Positions 1 to 7,336 of a stretch of DNA of 56,311 nt are shown here, in pieces. Within the stretch, counting starts at the first letter, position 1; the number at the start of each line of letters is the position of its first letter. This stretch comes from Bacteroidota bacterium (GTDB lineage Bacteria; Bacteroidota; Bacteroidia; Cytophagales; Cytophagaceae): positions 1-56,311 of the forward strand of contig JAEVZS010000014.1 of assembly GCA_023392125.1 (NCBI GenBank), written 5' to 3'. The notes below the pieces were generated by a model that saw nothing but the letters and a program-made list of their open reading frames with translations, made no database searches and was not told where the DNA came from. Both the position numbers and the translations under genes were made by a program.

Positions 1-561
1 ATTACTGTCAATAAAGCAGGAGAATACTTTTTAAATGCGGTGACGAAAGAACAGTGTCCGGTTGATGACGGGATTAGTATTACGCTACTATCCCCACCTG
101 AAATTAAGATCGAGAACCAGCAGACTATTTGTGAAGGCATCGAAGCAGTAATAACCGCTGAGATAAGCAATGCCGATAGCAGCGTATGGAATGGTACTGT
201 CAACGGCCCTTCACTGACCGTAAGCGCTTCCGGAATATATACCATCGAAGCCTTCAATCAATGTTTTACGACATCCGGATCGGTCATGATCGAAACGGTG
301 GATTGCCGGCCTTTTATTCCCAATCTGGTGACACCTAACGGTGATGGAAAAAATGACAAGTTTTTGATCAGATCCGAAGTACCCAGAGCCTTTCAGGTGG
401 AGATATATAACCGTTGGGGTAAACGAGTTTATACAAATGATTCATATGCCAATTCCTGGCCGGGGAAAAGAGAGAATGACGGTATTTACTTCTACCGGAT
501 CTATGATAAGCTTTTAAATCAGCATTATGAGGGCTGGATAGAATTGAAAAGCTCCTATTGA
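1..561 (+). CDS. C-terminal part of a large secreted protein with T9SS type B sorting domain
   Basis: The reading frame is open from the first base, so this is the 3' end of a gene that starts outside the window; the GTG at position 40 is not a likely start. The visible part has a PKD/Ig-like beta-sandwich section and ends in a gliding-motility-type C-terminal domain: an N-L-V-T-P-N-G-D-G-K-N-D stretch, then an I-Y-N-R-W-G-K motif and a G-I-Y-F-Y-R motif close to the end. These are hallmarks of the type B sorting domain that sends proteins through the type IX secretion system to the cell surface. Such proteins are typically large adhesin-like surface proteins. The function of the missing N-terminal part cannot be judged. 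Confidence 0.88.
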   Translation: MTVNKAGEYFLNAVTKEQCPVDDGISITLLSPPEIKIENQQTICEGIEAVITAEISNADSSVWNGTVNGPSLTVSASGIYTIEAFNQCFTTSGSVMIETVDCRPFIPNLVTPNGDGKNDKFLIRSEVPRAFQVEIYNRWGKRVYTNDSYANSWPGKRENDGIYFYRIYDKLLNQHYEGWIELKSSY

Positions 562-570
562 TCTGAAAAA

Positions 571-592
571 ACCCGGATCATACAACCCGGGT
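571..592 (-). terminator. Rho-independent terminator of the nitrate transporter operon
   Basis: ACCCGG and CCGGGT form a 6-bp stem around a 10-base loop. On the minus strand the stem is followed by six T residues (positions 570 to 565). On the plus strand there is no T run, so it fits the end of the minus-strand ABC transporter operon, about 95 bases past the last stop codon, better than the end of the plus-strand gene. Confidence 0.55.
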
Positions 593-686
593 AACCATTA
601 TAACTAACCTGCTCCCAAACGAAGCATCTACCAAAAATTTTCAGATATTCTCTATCCGGAAAAGCTGCGGCATTGCCAGCTAAAAC

Positions 687-1472
687 CTAGTGCTGTTCAA
701 GAAAGTCAATAAGATGCCCTCTCAGATCATAGTAATCCGGATGCGCCAGCACAGCCTTTCGTTCACGCGGTCTTTCCAGATGTATGGAAAGCACATCGCC
801 AACTTTTGCAAACGGACCGCCCGTCATCATAATAACCCGGTCGGATAAAAATATCGCTTCATCCACATCATGAGTAACCATAATGGCCGTAATCTTTTCT
901 TTTGTCCACACTTCCATTAATACTTCCTGTAATTCGCTTTTGGTAAGGCTGTCCAGCATTCCGAAAGGTTCATCCAGCAGCAGTATTTTAGGTTTCAGGG
1001 CAAAAGCCCTCGCTATTCCGACCCGTTGCTGCATACCATTGGACAGCTCACCCGCACGTTTATGAAAAGCATCACTCAGACCAACTTTATCCAGATAATA
1101 CATGGCAATATCATCTGTCTGCTTTCTGGTGGCATGCGGGAAAACTTTTTTTACTCCAAGCAGCACATTTTCCAGCGCCGTCATCCAGGGAAACAGGCAC
1201 GGTGACTGAAAAACCACTCCCCGGTCAGGGCCGGGACCGGCGATATGCTTCCCATCCAGCACAATTCCCCCGCGGGAAATCGTATTCAGTCCGGCAATCA
1301 TGGAAAGCACGGTCGACTTGCCGCAACCTGAATGCCCGATGATTGATACAAACTCTCCCTGACTGACTTTCAGATTAAAATCACTCAGTACCGTAAAGTC
1401 ACCCTTCTTTGAAGGATAGACTTTTGCCAGATCGATGCAGTTGAGCATCATTCGTTGTTCATTCGCTATCAT
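687..1472 (-). CDS. nrtD: Nitrate-type ABC transporter ATPase, NrtD-like
   Basis: Cytoplasmic ATPase that would power uptake of nitrate, nitrite or a similar oxyanion together with the permease and the second ATPase upstream. The 261-residue protein has a full ABC domain: Walker A G-H-S-G-C-G-K-S-T at about residues 46 to 54, Walker B with I-L-L-L-D-E-P at about 163, and the switch histidine in T-H-D-V-D-E (His201). The signature motif reads L-S-N-G-M instead of L-S-G-G-M. It is the last gene of the operon, 8 bases after nrtC. The NrtC/NrtD/SsuB/TauB families are closely related, so the substrate is inferred from the neighbours. Met8 or Met9 is a possible alternative start. Confidence 0.85.
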   Translation of the reverse strand: MIANEQRMMLNCIDLAKVYPSKKGDFTVLSDFNLKVSQGEFVSIIGHSGCGKSTVLSMIAGLNTISRGGIVLDGKHIAGPGPDRGVVFQSPCLFPWMTALENVLLGVKKVFPHATRKQTDDIAMYYLDKVGLSDAFHKRAGELSNGMQQRVGIARAFALKPKILLLDEPFGMLDSLTKSELQEVLMEVWTKEKITAIMVTHDVDEAIFLSDRVIMMTGGPFAKVGDVLSIHLERPRERKAVLAHPDYYDLRGHLIDFLEQH

Positions 1473-1480
1473 GCTCTGTT

Positions 1481-2341
1481 TTATTTACAAAAAACACTGT
1501 TTCCGACTCTCAGATCGACCGGCTGCAAATCCGGCAATACATATTCTCCCGAGCTCTTCTGCTTTCGGGCTTCTCCAGCCTCAATCAGATAAGCCGTCAC
1601 AGCATTTCTGACTTTTTTAAACTCCGGATTACTATTCAGCCCGGTTTTGTGCCGGGGCCTCGGCAGGGAAACCGGAAAGGCAGGTCCGAGCGTAGCATCA
1701 GGCCCGGGATTAAGAGGCACTATACGATCTGCAAGCAGAACGCTTTCATCCACATCATTGGTAATCATGATCACCGTCTTCTTTTCTTCACTCCAGATTC
1801 GTTGCAGCTCCGTCTGCAATGTGCCACGTGTAAGAGCGTCCAGTGCGCTCAGCGGCTCATCGAGCAACAGAACGGAAGGATTCATAGCCAGCGCTCTGGC
1901 TACCGATACACGTTGTTTCATTCCGCCGGAAAGCTCGGCAGGGCGTTTATCCATAGCATGTTGCAGGTTGACCATATGAATATATTTTTTCACATGATCT
2001 TCCCGCTGCTTTTTGTCCCATTGAGGAAAAACCTTTTCTACCGCCATAAGCACATTGCCATAAACCGTCAGCCAGGGAAGCAATGAGTAATTCTGAAAAA
2101 CAACCCCTCTGTCCGGTCCCGGTTCAAGCACCGGTTTACCATTCAGCAGAACCTGTCCTTCATCAGGCCTGATAAGTCCGTTGATCAGATTGATCAAGGT
2201 TGATTTACCACTTCCGCTATAGCCCACAATCGCGAGAAACTCTCCTTCCTCCACATGCAGGTTTATATTTTTCAGCACAGAGGTACGCTTACTGCCGGTA
2301 CCATATGCTTTGCTCACATTGTTCAGTTCCAGAAAAGCCAT
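1481..2341 (-). CDS. nrtC: Nitrate-type ABC transporter ATPase, NrtC-like
   Basis: Second ATPase of the oxyanion importer, 286 residues. Walker A is G-Y-S-G-S-G-K-S-T at about 40 to 48, the signature is a normal L-S-G-G-M at about 136, and Walker B is near 157 to 161. The H-loop reads I-T-N-D-V-D-E: the switch histidine is replaced by asparagine at about residue 195 (codon 1757 to 1759). Cyanobacterial NrtC carries an extra C-terminal NrtA-like regulatory domain; this protein lacks it and ends with a short tail of about 60 residues. It lies 8 bases upstream of nrtD and probably works as a heterodimer with it. Confidence 0.85.
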   Translation of the reverse strand: MAFLELNNVSKAYGTGSKRTSVLKNINLHVEEGEFLAIVGYSGSGKSTLINLINGLIRPDEGQVLLNGKPVLEPGPDRGVVFQNYSLLPWLTVYGNVLMAVEKVFPQWDKKQREDHVKKYIHMVNLQHAMDKRPAELSGGMKQRVSVARALAMNPSVLLLDEPLSALDALTRGTLQTELQRIWSEEKKTVIMITNDVDESVLLADRIVPLNPGPDATLGPAFPVSLPRPRHKTGLNSNPEFKKVRNAVTAYLIEAGEARKQKSSGEYVLPDLQPVDLRVGNSVFCK

Positions 2342-2512
2342 AGTTATAATCTGTTTATAGTATCAGGTACTTACTTCGCTGTCTATTGATTTACAAGTAA
2401 CATTCACCGTTAAGAAGAAAGAAGTTCAAAACCAAAGGCTCAGCCCCACCTCGCTGCAATCTTTTCAGTCTTGAGCTTTAAACTTCTCCATTCTTCAAAC
2501 CTGACCTTTGCC

Positions 2513-3535
2513 TCAGGCTGTCTGCAGATTTTTGTCAAAACTAACCAGACGCTGTAATGCCACCATAACACGATCAAGCATAAAACCAACAATACCAACC
2601 GTAAATACCGCCACCATGATACGAGCCAGAGACTGACTGCTGCCATTCTGAAATTCATCCCAGACAAATTTGCCAAGCCCGGGATTCTGGGCCAGCATTT
2701 CAGCAGCAATAAGCACCATCCAGCCTACACCCAGTGAGATTCTCAAACCGGTAAAAATATAAGGCAGGGATGCCGGCAAAACGATTTTAAACGTTTTCTC
2801 CAATGGACCGAGCTTCAGCACTCTTGCTACGTTGATATAATCCTTGTCAATAGACCCGACCCCAAGTGCGGTGTTAATGAGCCCGGGCCAGAGTGAACAC
2901 AGTGCCACCGTAATAGCAGAAATGATGAACGATTTTGCCAGCCAGCCATCACCGGAAACATACAGCGCACTTACCACCATCGTCACAATCGGAAGCCAGG
3001 CAAGTGGAGATACGGGCTTAAATACCTGTATAAGCGGGTTGAGAGCCGACATAAACGTTCTGCTCAGTCCACATACAATTCCCAAAGGTACAGCCACCAT
3101 AGTTGCAATGGTAAAACCTGCGAAAACAGTAAGCAGGCTGGTTCTGATCTGATCAATATAGGTTGGTTTTCCGGTATACTCACGCACCTTAACCACCTGT
3201 GCCGGATTGCCGGCCAGCAATTTACGGTTTCGTTCTTCCTGACGCTGATAGAACTGAACCGCCTTTATCCGCTCCTCCTGATGCTGCCGCCAGAGATTTT
3301 GCGCGGCAGCATATACTTCAACCGGCCCGGGCATTTTCCCCAGGCTGGTATTTACTTTGGAAGCTCCGTAAGCCCACAACAGCAGAAATATCGTTATGGA
3401 AACCACAGGAATACCCTGATTCTTCCAAAGCTGGAGAAATTGCTCTTTCGTAAATTCTCCCGAGAAAATCCGCACTACCGGTACAGACCAGCCCATACCG
3501 GTGCGTGTCAGCGTTAAAATAAGTTTATCTTTCAT
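2513..3535 (-). CDS. nrtB: Nitrate-type ABC transporter permease, NrtB-like
   Basis: Inner-membrane permease, 340 residues. A hydrophobic segment near residues 40 to 60 is followed by a soluble stretch rich in charged residues and then a BPD_transp_1 domain of about six membrane segments from residue 135 on. The E-A-A-like coupling loop appears as L-P-A-S-L-P-Y-I-F-T-G-L-R-I-S-L-G. The family covers nitrate, taurine, sulfonate and bicarbonate systems; nitrate is favoured by the NrtA-type binding protein upstream. A 171-base gap to nrtC holds no other gene that I can support; an 89-codon frame overlapping the end looks like a shadow. Confidence 0.85.
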   Translation of the reverse strand: MKDKLILTLTRTGMGWSVPVVRIFSGEFTKEQFLQLWKNQGIPVVSITIFLLLWAYGASKVNTSLGKMPGPVEVYAAAQNLWRQHQEERIKAVQFYQRQEERNRKLLAGNPAQVVKVREYTGKPTYIDQIRTSLLTVFAGFTIATMVAVPLGIVCGLSRTFMSALNPLIQVFKPVSPLAWLPIVTMVVSALYVSGDGWLAKSFIISAITVALCSLWPGLINTALGVGSIDKDYINVARVLKLGPLEKTFKIVLPASLPYIFTGLRISLGVGWMVLIAAEMLAQNPGLGKFVWDEFQNGSSQSLARIMVAVFTVGIVGFMLDRVMVALQRLVSFDKNLQTA

Positions 3536-3573
3536 ATCTGTAAACGTAACCTCAAAATTTGCTTTATATCAGA

Positions 3574-4959
3574 TTATAACCGACCATCTTTCAGACCAAT
3601 TGAAAAAGACTGCAGATAGGTATTGGGTTGTTTTCCATCATAGCTTTTACCGTCGATAAACCCATTATCAACCGGCTTGTAACCGTCACCCTTCGGAATG
3701 TCATCTTCGCTCAAAACGCCCTCCGCAATCAGCGCCTGTGCCGCTTTCAGCCATACATCAGGCAAATACACCTGCCTGGCAGTTGTCGCATACCACTCGT
3801 CACTTTTTGCTTCTTCTATCTGTCCCCAGCGACGCATCTGTGTAAGATACCACACGCAGTCACTGTAAAAAGGATAGGTCGCGTGATAATTGAAAAAAAC
3901 ATTAAAATCAGGCAGAGCCCGCTTATCTCCTTTTTCATACTCAAAAGTACCCGTCATACTGTTGGCAATTACGTCGTAATCAGCTCCGACATACTCCGGC
4001 ATGGAAAGAATTTTCGCAGCTTCTGCTCTGTTTTTTCCATTGTCTTCATCCAGCCACTTAGCAGCTCTTATCAACGCTTTGGTAAGTGCAATGACTGTAT
4101 TCGGATGCCTGTCAACAAACTCCCTGGTCATGCCAAACACTTTTTCCGGATTGTTTTTCCAGATCTCCAGATCTGTGATTACCGGTACTCCTATACCTTT
4201 AAAAACCGCCTGCTGATTCCATGGCTCTCCTACGCAATACCCGTTGATTGTTCCTGCCTCAAGTGTTGCAGGCATCTGAGGAGGCGGAGTCACCGAAAGT
4301 AAAATGTCAGCGTCCGTTGTCCCTGTTACATCTCCGGAAGTATAATATCCGGGATGAATCCCCCCTGCAGCCAGCCAGTATCGCAATTCATAATTATGCG
4401 TGGATACGGGAAACACCATCCCCATCCGAAACTGCTTGCCTCCCTTCCTGAACTGCTCAATAACCGGTTTCAGAACCTCGGCACGAATCGGATGCTCCGG
4501 TTTTCCGTTACTCTGAGGCAGGGACTGTTTTATGAGCGCCCAGACTTCATTTGATACGGTGATACCATTTCCGTTCAGGTCCATACTGAAAGGAGTCACA
4601 ATATGCGCTTTTGTTCCGAAACCAATCGTAGCAGCTATCGGCTGCCCTGCAAGCATATGAGCACCATCCAGCTCACCTGCAATCACCCCGTCAAGCAATA
4701 CCTTCCAGTTAGCCTGCGCTGTTAGTGTTACATACAGTCCTTCATCTTCGAAAAAACCTTTTTCCTTGGCAATAGCCAAAGGAGCCATATCTGTCAGTTT
4801 TACAAATCCCAGACGAAGCTCATCTTTTTCAGGCTGACCCGATGGTTCCACACCTGCTACCAGCACATCAGTCTCCGGCTGGCCTGCTCCGCCGCCACAG
4901 GACATTACTATTCCTGCTACCATGACATACACACCAATATTCAATAGTTTCTTTAGCAT
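3574..4959 (-). CDS. nrtA: Nitrate-binding lipoprotein, NrtA/CmpA-like
   Basis: Periplasmic substrate-binding protein of the ABC importer, 461 residues. The N-terminus is a lipoprotein signal with the lipobox V-M-S-C, making Cys21 the likely lipidated residue. The mature part starts with L-R-L-G-F-V-K-L-T-D-M-A-P-L-A-I-A-K, typical of the NrtA/CmpA family, which binds nitrate/nitrite or bicarbonate; the length also fits. The downstream permease and ATPase pair and the divergent nitrite reductase make nitrate or nitrite the best guess. It is the second gene of the operon, 39 bases after the porin stop codon and 38 bases before the permease start. Confidence 0.86.
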   Translation of the reverse strand: MLKKLLNIGVYVMVAGIVMSCGGGAGQPETDVLVAGVEPSGQPEKDELRLGFVKLTDMAPLAIAKEKGFFEDEGLYVTLTAQANWKVLLDGVIAGELDGAHMLAGQPIAATIGFGTKAHIVTPFSMDLNGNGITVSNEVWALIKQSLPQSNGKPEHPIRAEVLKPVIEQFRKGGKQFRMGMVFPVSTHNYELRYWLAAGGIHPGYYTSGDVTGTTDADILLSVTPPPQMPATLEAGTINGYCVGEPWNQQAVFKGIGVPVITDLEIWKNNPEKVFGMTREFVDRHPNTVIALTKALIRAAKWLDEDNGKNRAEAAKILSMPEYVGADYDVIANSMTGTFEYEKGDKRALPDFNVFFNYHATYPFYSDCVWYLTQMRRWGQIEEAKSDEWYATTARQVYLPDVWLKAAQALIAEGVLSEDDIPKGDGYKPVDNGFIDGKSYDGKQPNTYLQSFSIGLKDGRL

Positions 4960-4998
4960 AATTTTGGTTATTATCAGGTTAATAAAATCGTTTCTTCT

Positions 4999-6303
4999 TT
5001 ACAGTTTAAACATACCCGGGTTAAATGAAAGCATCAGATAGGCCCAGTTGGCTGTCCTGCCGGTATCAACCGACTTAATAGCTTCCATTGTAGAAGTATA
5101 CAGCATATGCGAATAGCCTCCTGTCACAACCACCCCCGGACTAAGCTTCAGCGTATAGGTAAGATCAATTTCCTGACCTATTGACGAAGACAGTTTTGTT
5201 GCTGCATCAGAAGGGTCGGCTACCGGTACTGCAGCCATAAACTGATGCAGATCTATGGCAAGCTGAGATTTGGAAGAGAGCTTGACAGATGTTTTGATAT
5301 ATGGGTTGATCAGCCCGACATTGCCATGAGGGCTGCCTACATAGAAATAATCCATATATCCGTAAAATTTGTGGTGAGTGCCAAACAGCGGATCGAATGC
5401 ACCGGTAGTTCCTGCTGTCGCATCCTGTCTGTTACCGGAAACATAATCCCCGCCTATGGTCATAGTTACTCCGGGTGACAGCAGACAGGAAAAATTGGCT
5501 GATGCAAGCATCGCATCCACCGTATTATCCAGCCTGTCTTTGCCAAACTGATAGTAGAAAGACAGAAAAACTTTCATTTTATCCGATATACGATACTCCG
5601 GATTAGCTCCCAGTGTCCACATAAAATTGACCGATGAATCACTTTGTACCTGCCACCCGGTTCCGAGGGCCAGCAGCGAATACCTGAGTTTTCCTGCACT
5701 ATGCTGCCACCAGAGATAATATAACTGTTTGGGATTAGGCAACCCGCCACCCGGTACCGCAAAAGAAGCCGTTGTCTGATAAAAGTTATCTGTCAGCTTG
5801 GACGGTTCAGGCGGAGAGCTGTTTTGATTATAAGCAGCCCCGGTGTGGAGGCTCCATAACGAATCTGTATAGCTGAAAACAAGCGCATCATGACTTCTTG
5901 CCTGTGCCGCCCAGTCAAGATTTCCCAATATGCGGGCATCATCATAATTCAGCTCCTGCCTTCCCAGCTTTACGGAAAAGCCTTCCGCCAACGCATACTC
6001 TGCATAAGCCTCATGGAAAGAAGTAAGTCCGTCTGATTTGTTAATCTGTCCGGTTTCTCCCCATATCCGGACATCCTGGACGGAAAGCCCGACTTTTAGC
6101 TGATTCTTGGTATAAGCCATCAAAACCCTGGACCGCTGTTCCGTAAAAAAAGCCGCATCCTGCCCGTCTGCGATAGGCGTCTTAAAACCATGTCTGTACT
6201 CCGCTCTCGGGCGTAGTTGTGCTCCCAGTTCTACCTGAGCGCTCGCTGTATACCATCCGACGAGAATGATAATCAGCAGATTCATTGATAAGATTCTGTT
6301 CAT
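4999..6303 (-). CDS. Outer-membrane beta-barrel porin, alginate-export family
   Basis: Predicted outer-membrane channel of 434 residues. I place the start at the ATG at 6303 (M-N-R-I-L-S-M-N-L) because it gives a clean signal peptide ending near A-S-A-Q; the frame also extends to a TTG at 6330. The mature protein opens with L-G-A-Q-L-R-P-R-A-E-Y-R-H-G and contains R-Q-E-L-N-Y-D-D-A-R-I-L-G, motifs typical of the alginate-export (Alginate_exp) barrel family, and ends in a barrel-like aromatic C-terminus. It is the first gene of the nitrate transporter operon, so it probably lets the transporter's substrate cross the outer membrane; that role is an inference from position. Confidence 0.8.
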   Translation of the reverse strand: MNRILSMNLLIIILVGWYTASAQVELGAQLRPRAEYRHGFKTPIADGQDAAFFTEQRSRVLMAYTKNQLKVGLSVQDVRIWGETGQINKSDGLTSFHEAYAEYALAEGFSVKLGRQELNYDDARILGNLDWAAQARSHDALVFSYTDSLWSLHTGAAYNQNSSPPEPSKLTDNFYQTTASFAVPGGGLPNPKQLYYLWWQHSAGKLRYSLLALGTGWQVQSDSSVNFMWTLGANPEYRISDKMKVFLSFYYQFGKDRLDNTVDAMLASANFSCLLSPGVTMTIGGDYVSGNRQDATAGTTGAFDPLFGTHHKFYGYMDYFYVGSPHGNVGLINPYIKTSVKLSSKSQLAIDLHQFMAAVPVADPSDAATKLSSSIGQEIDLTYTLKLSPGVVVTGGYSHMLYTSTMEAIKSVDTGRTANWAYLMLSFNPGMFKL

Positions 6304-6346
6304 GGGCCTGCTTGAGTGAAAATAAAACAAGTGTATTTACCTATCA

Positions 6347-6354
6347 CAATAGTA
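6347..6354 (-). promoter_or_regulatory. Probable -7 box of the porin-nrt operon
   Basis: On the minus strand TACTATTG matches the Bacteroidota -7 consensus TAnnTTTG at all but one position. Transcription would start near 6340, giving a leader of about 37 bases before the ATG at 6303. No good TTG element is seen about 20 bases upstream; the shared operator-like element lies there instead, which fits an activator-dependent promoter. Confidence 0.4.
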
Positions 6355-6367
6355 AGTAAATTAAATT

Positions 6368-6394
6368 AAATACGTACGTATTTTTACGTAAAAA
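6368..6394. promoter_or_regulatory. Operator-like palindromes shared with the nirB promoter
   Basis: AAATACGTACGTATTT (6368 to 6383) is a perfect 16-bp palindrome and TTTTTACGTAAAAA (6381 to 6394) a perfect 14-bp one. Together they contain TACGTAT and TACGTAA 10 bases apart (6375 and 6385). The string TACGTATTTTTACGTA matches 15 of 16 bases of the nirB upstream element at 9267 to 9282. TACGTAT fits the known NarL heptamer pattern TACNNMT. Binding by the response regulator encoded next door is an inference. Confidence 0.6.
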
Positions 6395-6634
6395 AATTAA
6401 AAAAGGAGAAAAATGTAACTTAAAATAAAATACATACAATTAATTCAAGTATATCAGGCACAAAATGGATTGATCCCCGTACTGCTTGCTTATCAGCAAA
6501 AGAAAAAAGAAAGGCATCAGATGATACGGCCAGTTGCGGTAAAAAAATACAACTGTCGCATTAATATAATGAGAGTTAATCAAAAAATAGGGGAAAACTG
6601 GCTCTGAAGGAAGTACCGGTCCTATCCGCGATTT

Positions 6635-7303
6635 CTATACCAATTTTTCAGAAATTGCCTTCTTCACCATTTCAACAGCGTTTTTCACTTTCATTTTTTT
6701 CATGATATTGCCACGGTGAGTCTCGATAGTCCGGATACTTATAGCAAGCTGCTCAGCAATCTCCTTATTATTCTTACCTTCTACAACCAGCTTCAATATA
6801 CTACGTTCCCTTCTGGTAAGATTGGCATCATCCGAACCGCTTTCCATCGGTCTTCCTCCTACTGTACCGGATTTTACCTTATGCAAATATCCGTTGACAA
6901 GTATCCCGGACACTGCTGTGCTGAAGTACTTTTCTCCCTTTGCCACAGCATATATCGCTTTGATAAATTCTTCACGCTCCGTATCCTTGAGCAAATATCC
7001 CGCAGCACCTGCTTCAATCGCTTCCATCACATACTCCTCCTTGTCATGCATGGATAAAATAAGACACCTGGTCGGGAGCTTCATTTCCGTAATTTTACGA
7101 ACTGCTTCAATACCGGTCATTTCCGGCATGGAAATATCAACAATCGCTACATCCGGATTAAGCTTTGAAATAACCTGTACTGCTTCTGCTCCATTAGCTG
7201 CCTCTCCTGTCACTTTGATTCTTTTTTCACTGCTGAGCGTTGACTTTATTCCGTCTCTTACGATACTATGGTCATCTGCCAGAACAATATTTACTTTTTC
7301 CAT
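6635..7303 (-). CDS. NarL/LuxR-family response regulator
   Basis: Two-component response regulator of 222 residues. The receiver domain has acidic residues A-D-D-H near 9 to 12, the phospho-acceptor Asp56 in I-V-D-I-S-M-P, and the conserved lysine in Y-L-L-K-D. A LuxR-type helix-turn-helix fills the C-terminus (L-T-R-R-E-R-S-I-L-K-L-V then N-K-E-I-A-E-Q-L and T-I-E-T-H-R-G-N-I). It follows the sensor kinase gene by 33 bases, so the two are co-transcribed. Its place between the nitrate uptake operon and the nitrite reductase operon, which share an upstream motif, makes it the prime candidate for their regulator. Confidence 0.92.
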   Translation of the reverse strand: MEKVNIVLADDHSIVRDGIKSTLSSEKRIKVTGEAANGAEAVQVISKLNPDVAIVDISMPEMTGIEAVRKITEMKLPTRCLILSMHDKEEYVMEAIEAGAAGYLLKDTEREEFIKAIYAVAKGEKYFSTAVSGILVNGYLHKVKSGTVGGRPMESGSDDANLTRRERSILKLVVEGKNNKEIAEQLAISIRTIETHRGNIMKKMKVKNAVEMVKKAISEKLV

Positions 7304-7336
7304 GCTTTAAATATACATATTTCTATAACAATCATC

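Larger units (their letters stand above)
6304..6634. other. Intergenic region between porin operon and response regulator
   Basis: These 331 bases hold the porin-nrt promoter and the operator-like palindromes in the half next to the porin. The half next to the response regulator stop codon shows no gene and no convincing terminator; the only hairpin noticed is a weak 6-bp one (CAGTTG at 6531, CAACTG at 6550). Confidence 0.6.

Noticed and set aside
2440..2709. Minus-strand frame of 89 codons overlapping the end of the permease gene
   Set aside because: It lies in another frame of nrtB on the same strand, has no domain character and no ribosome binding site; the nrtB frame carries the conserved permease motifs.
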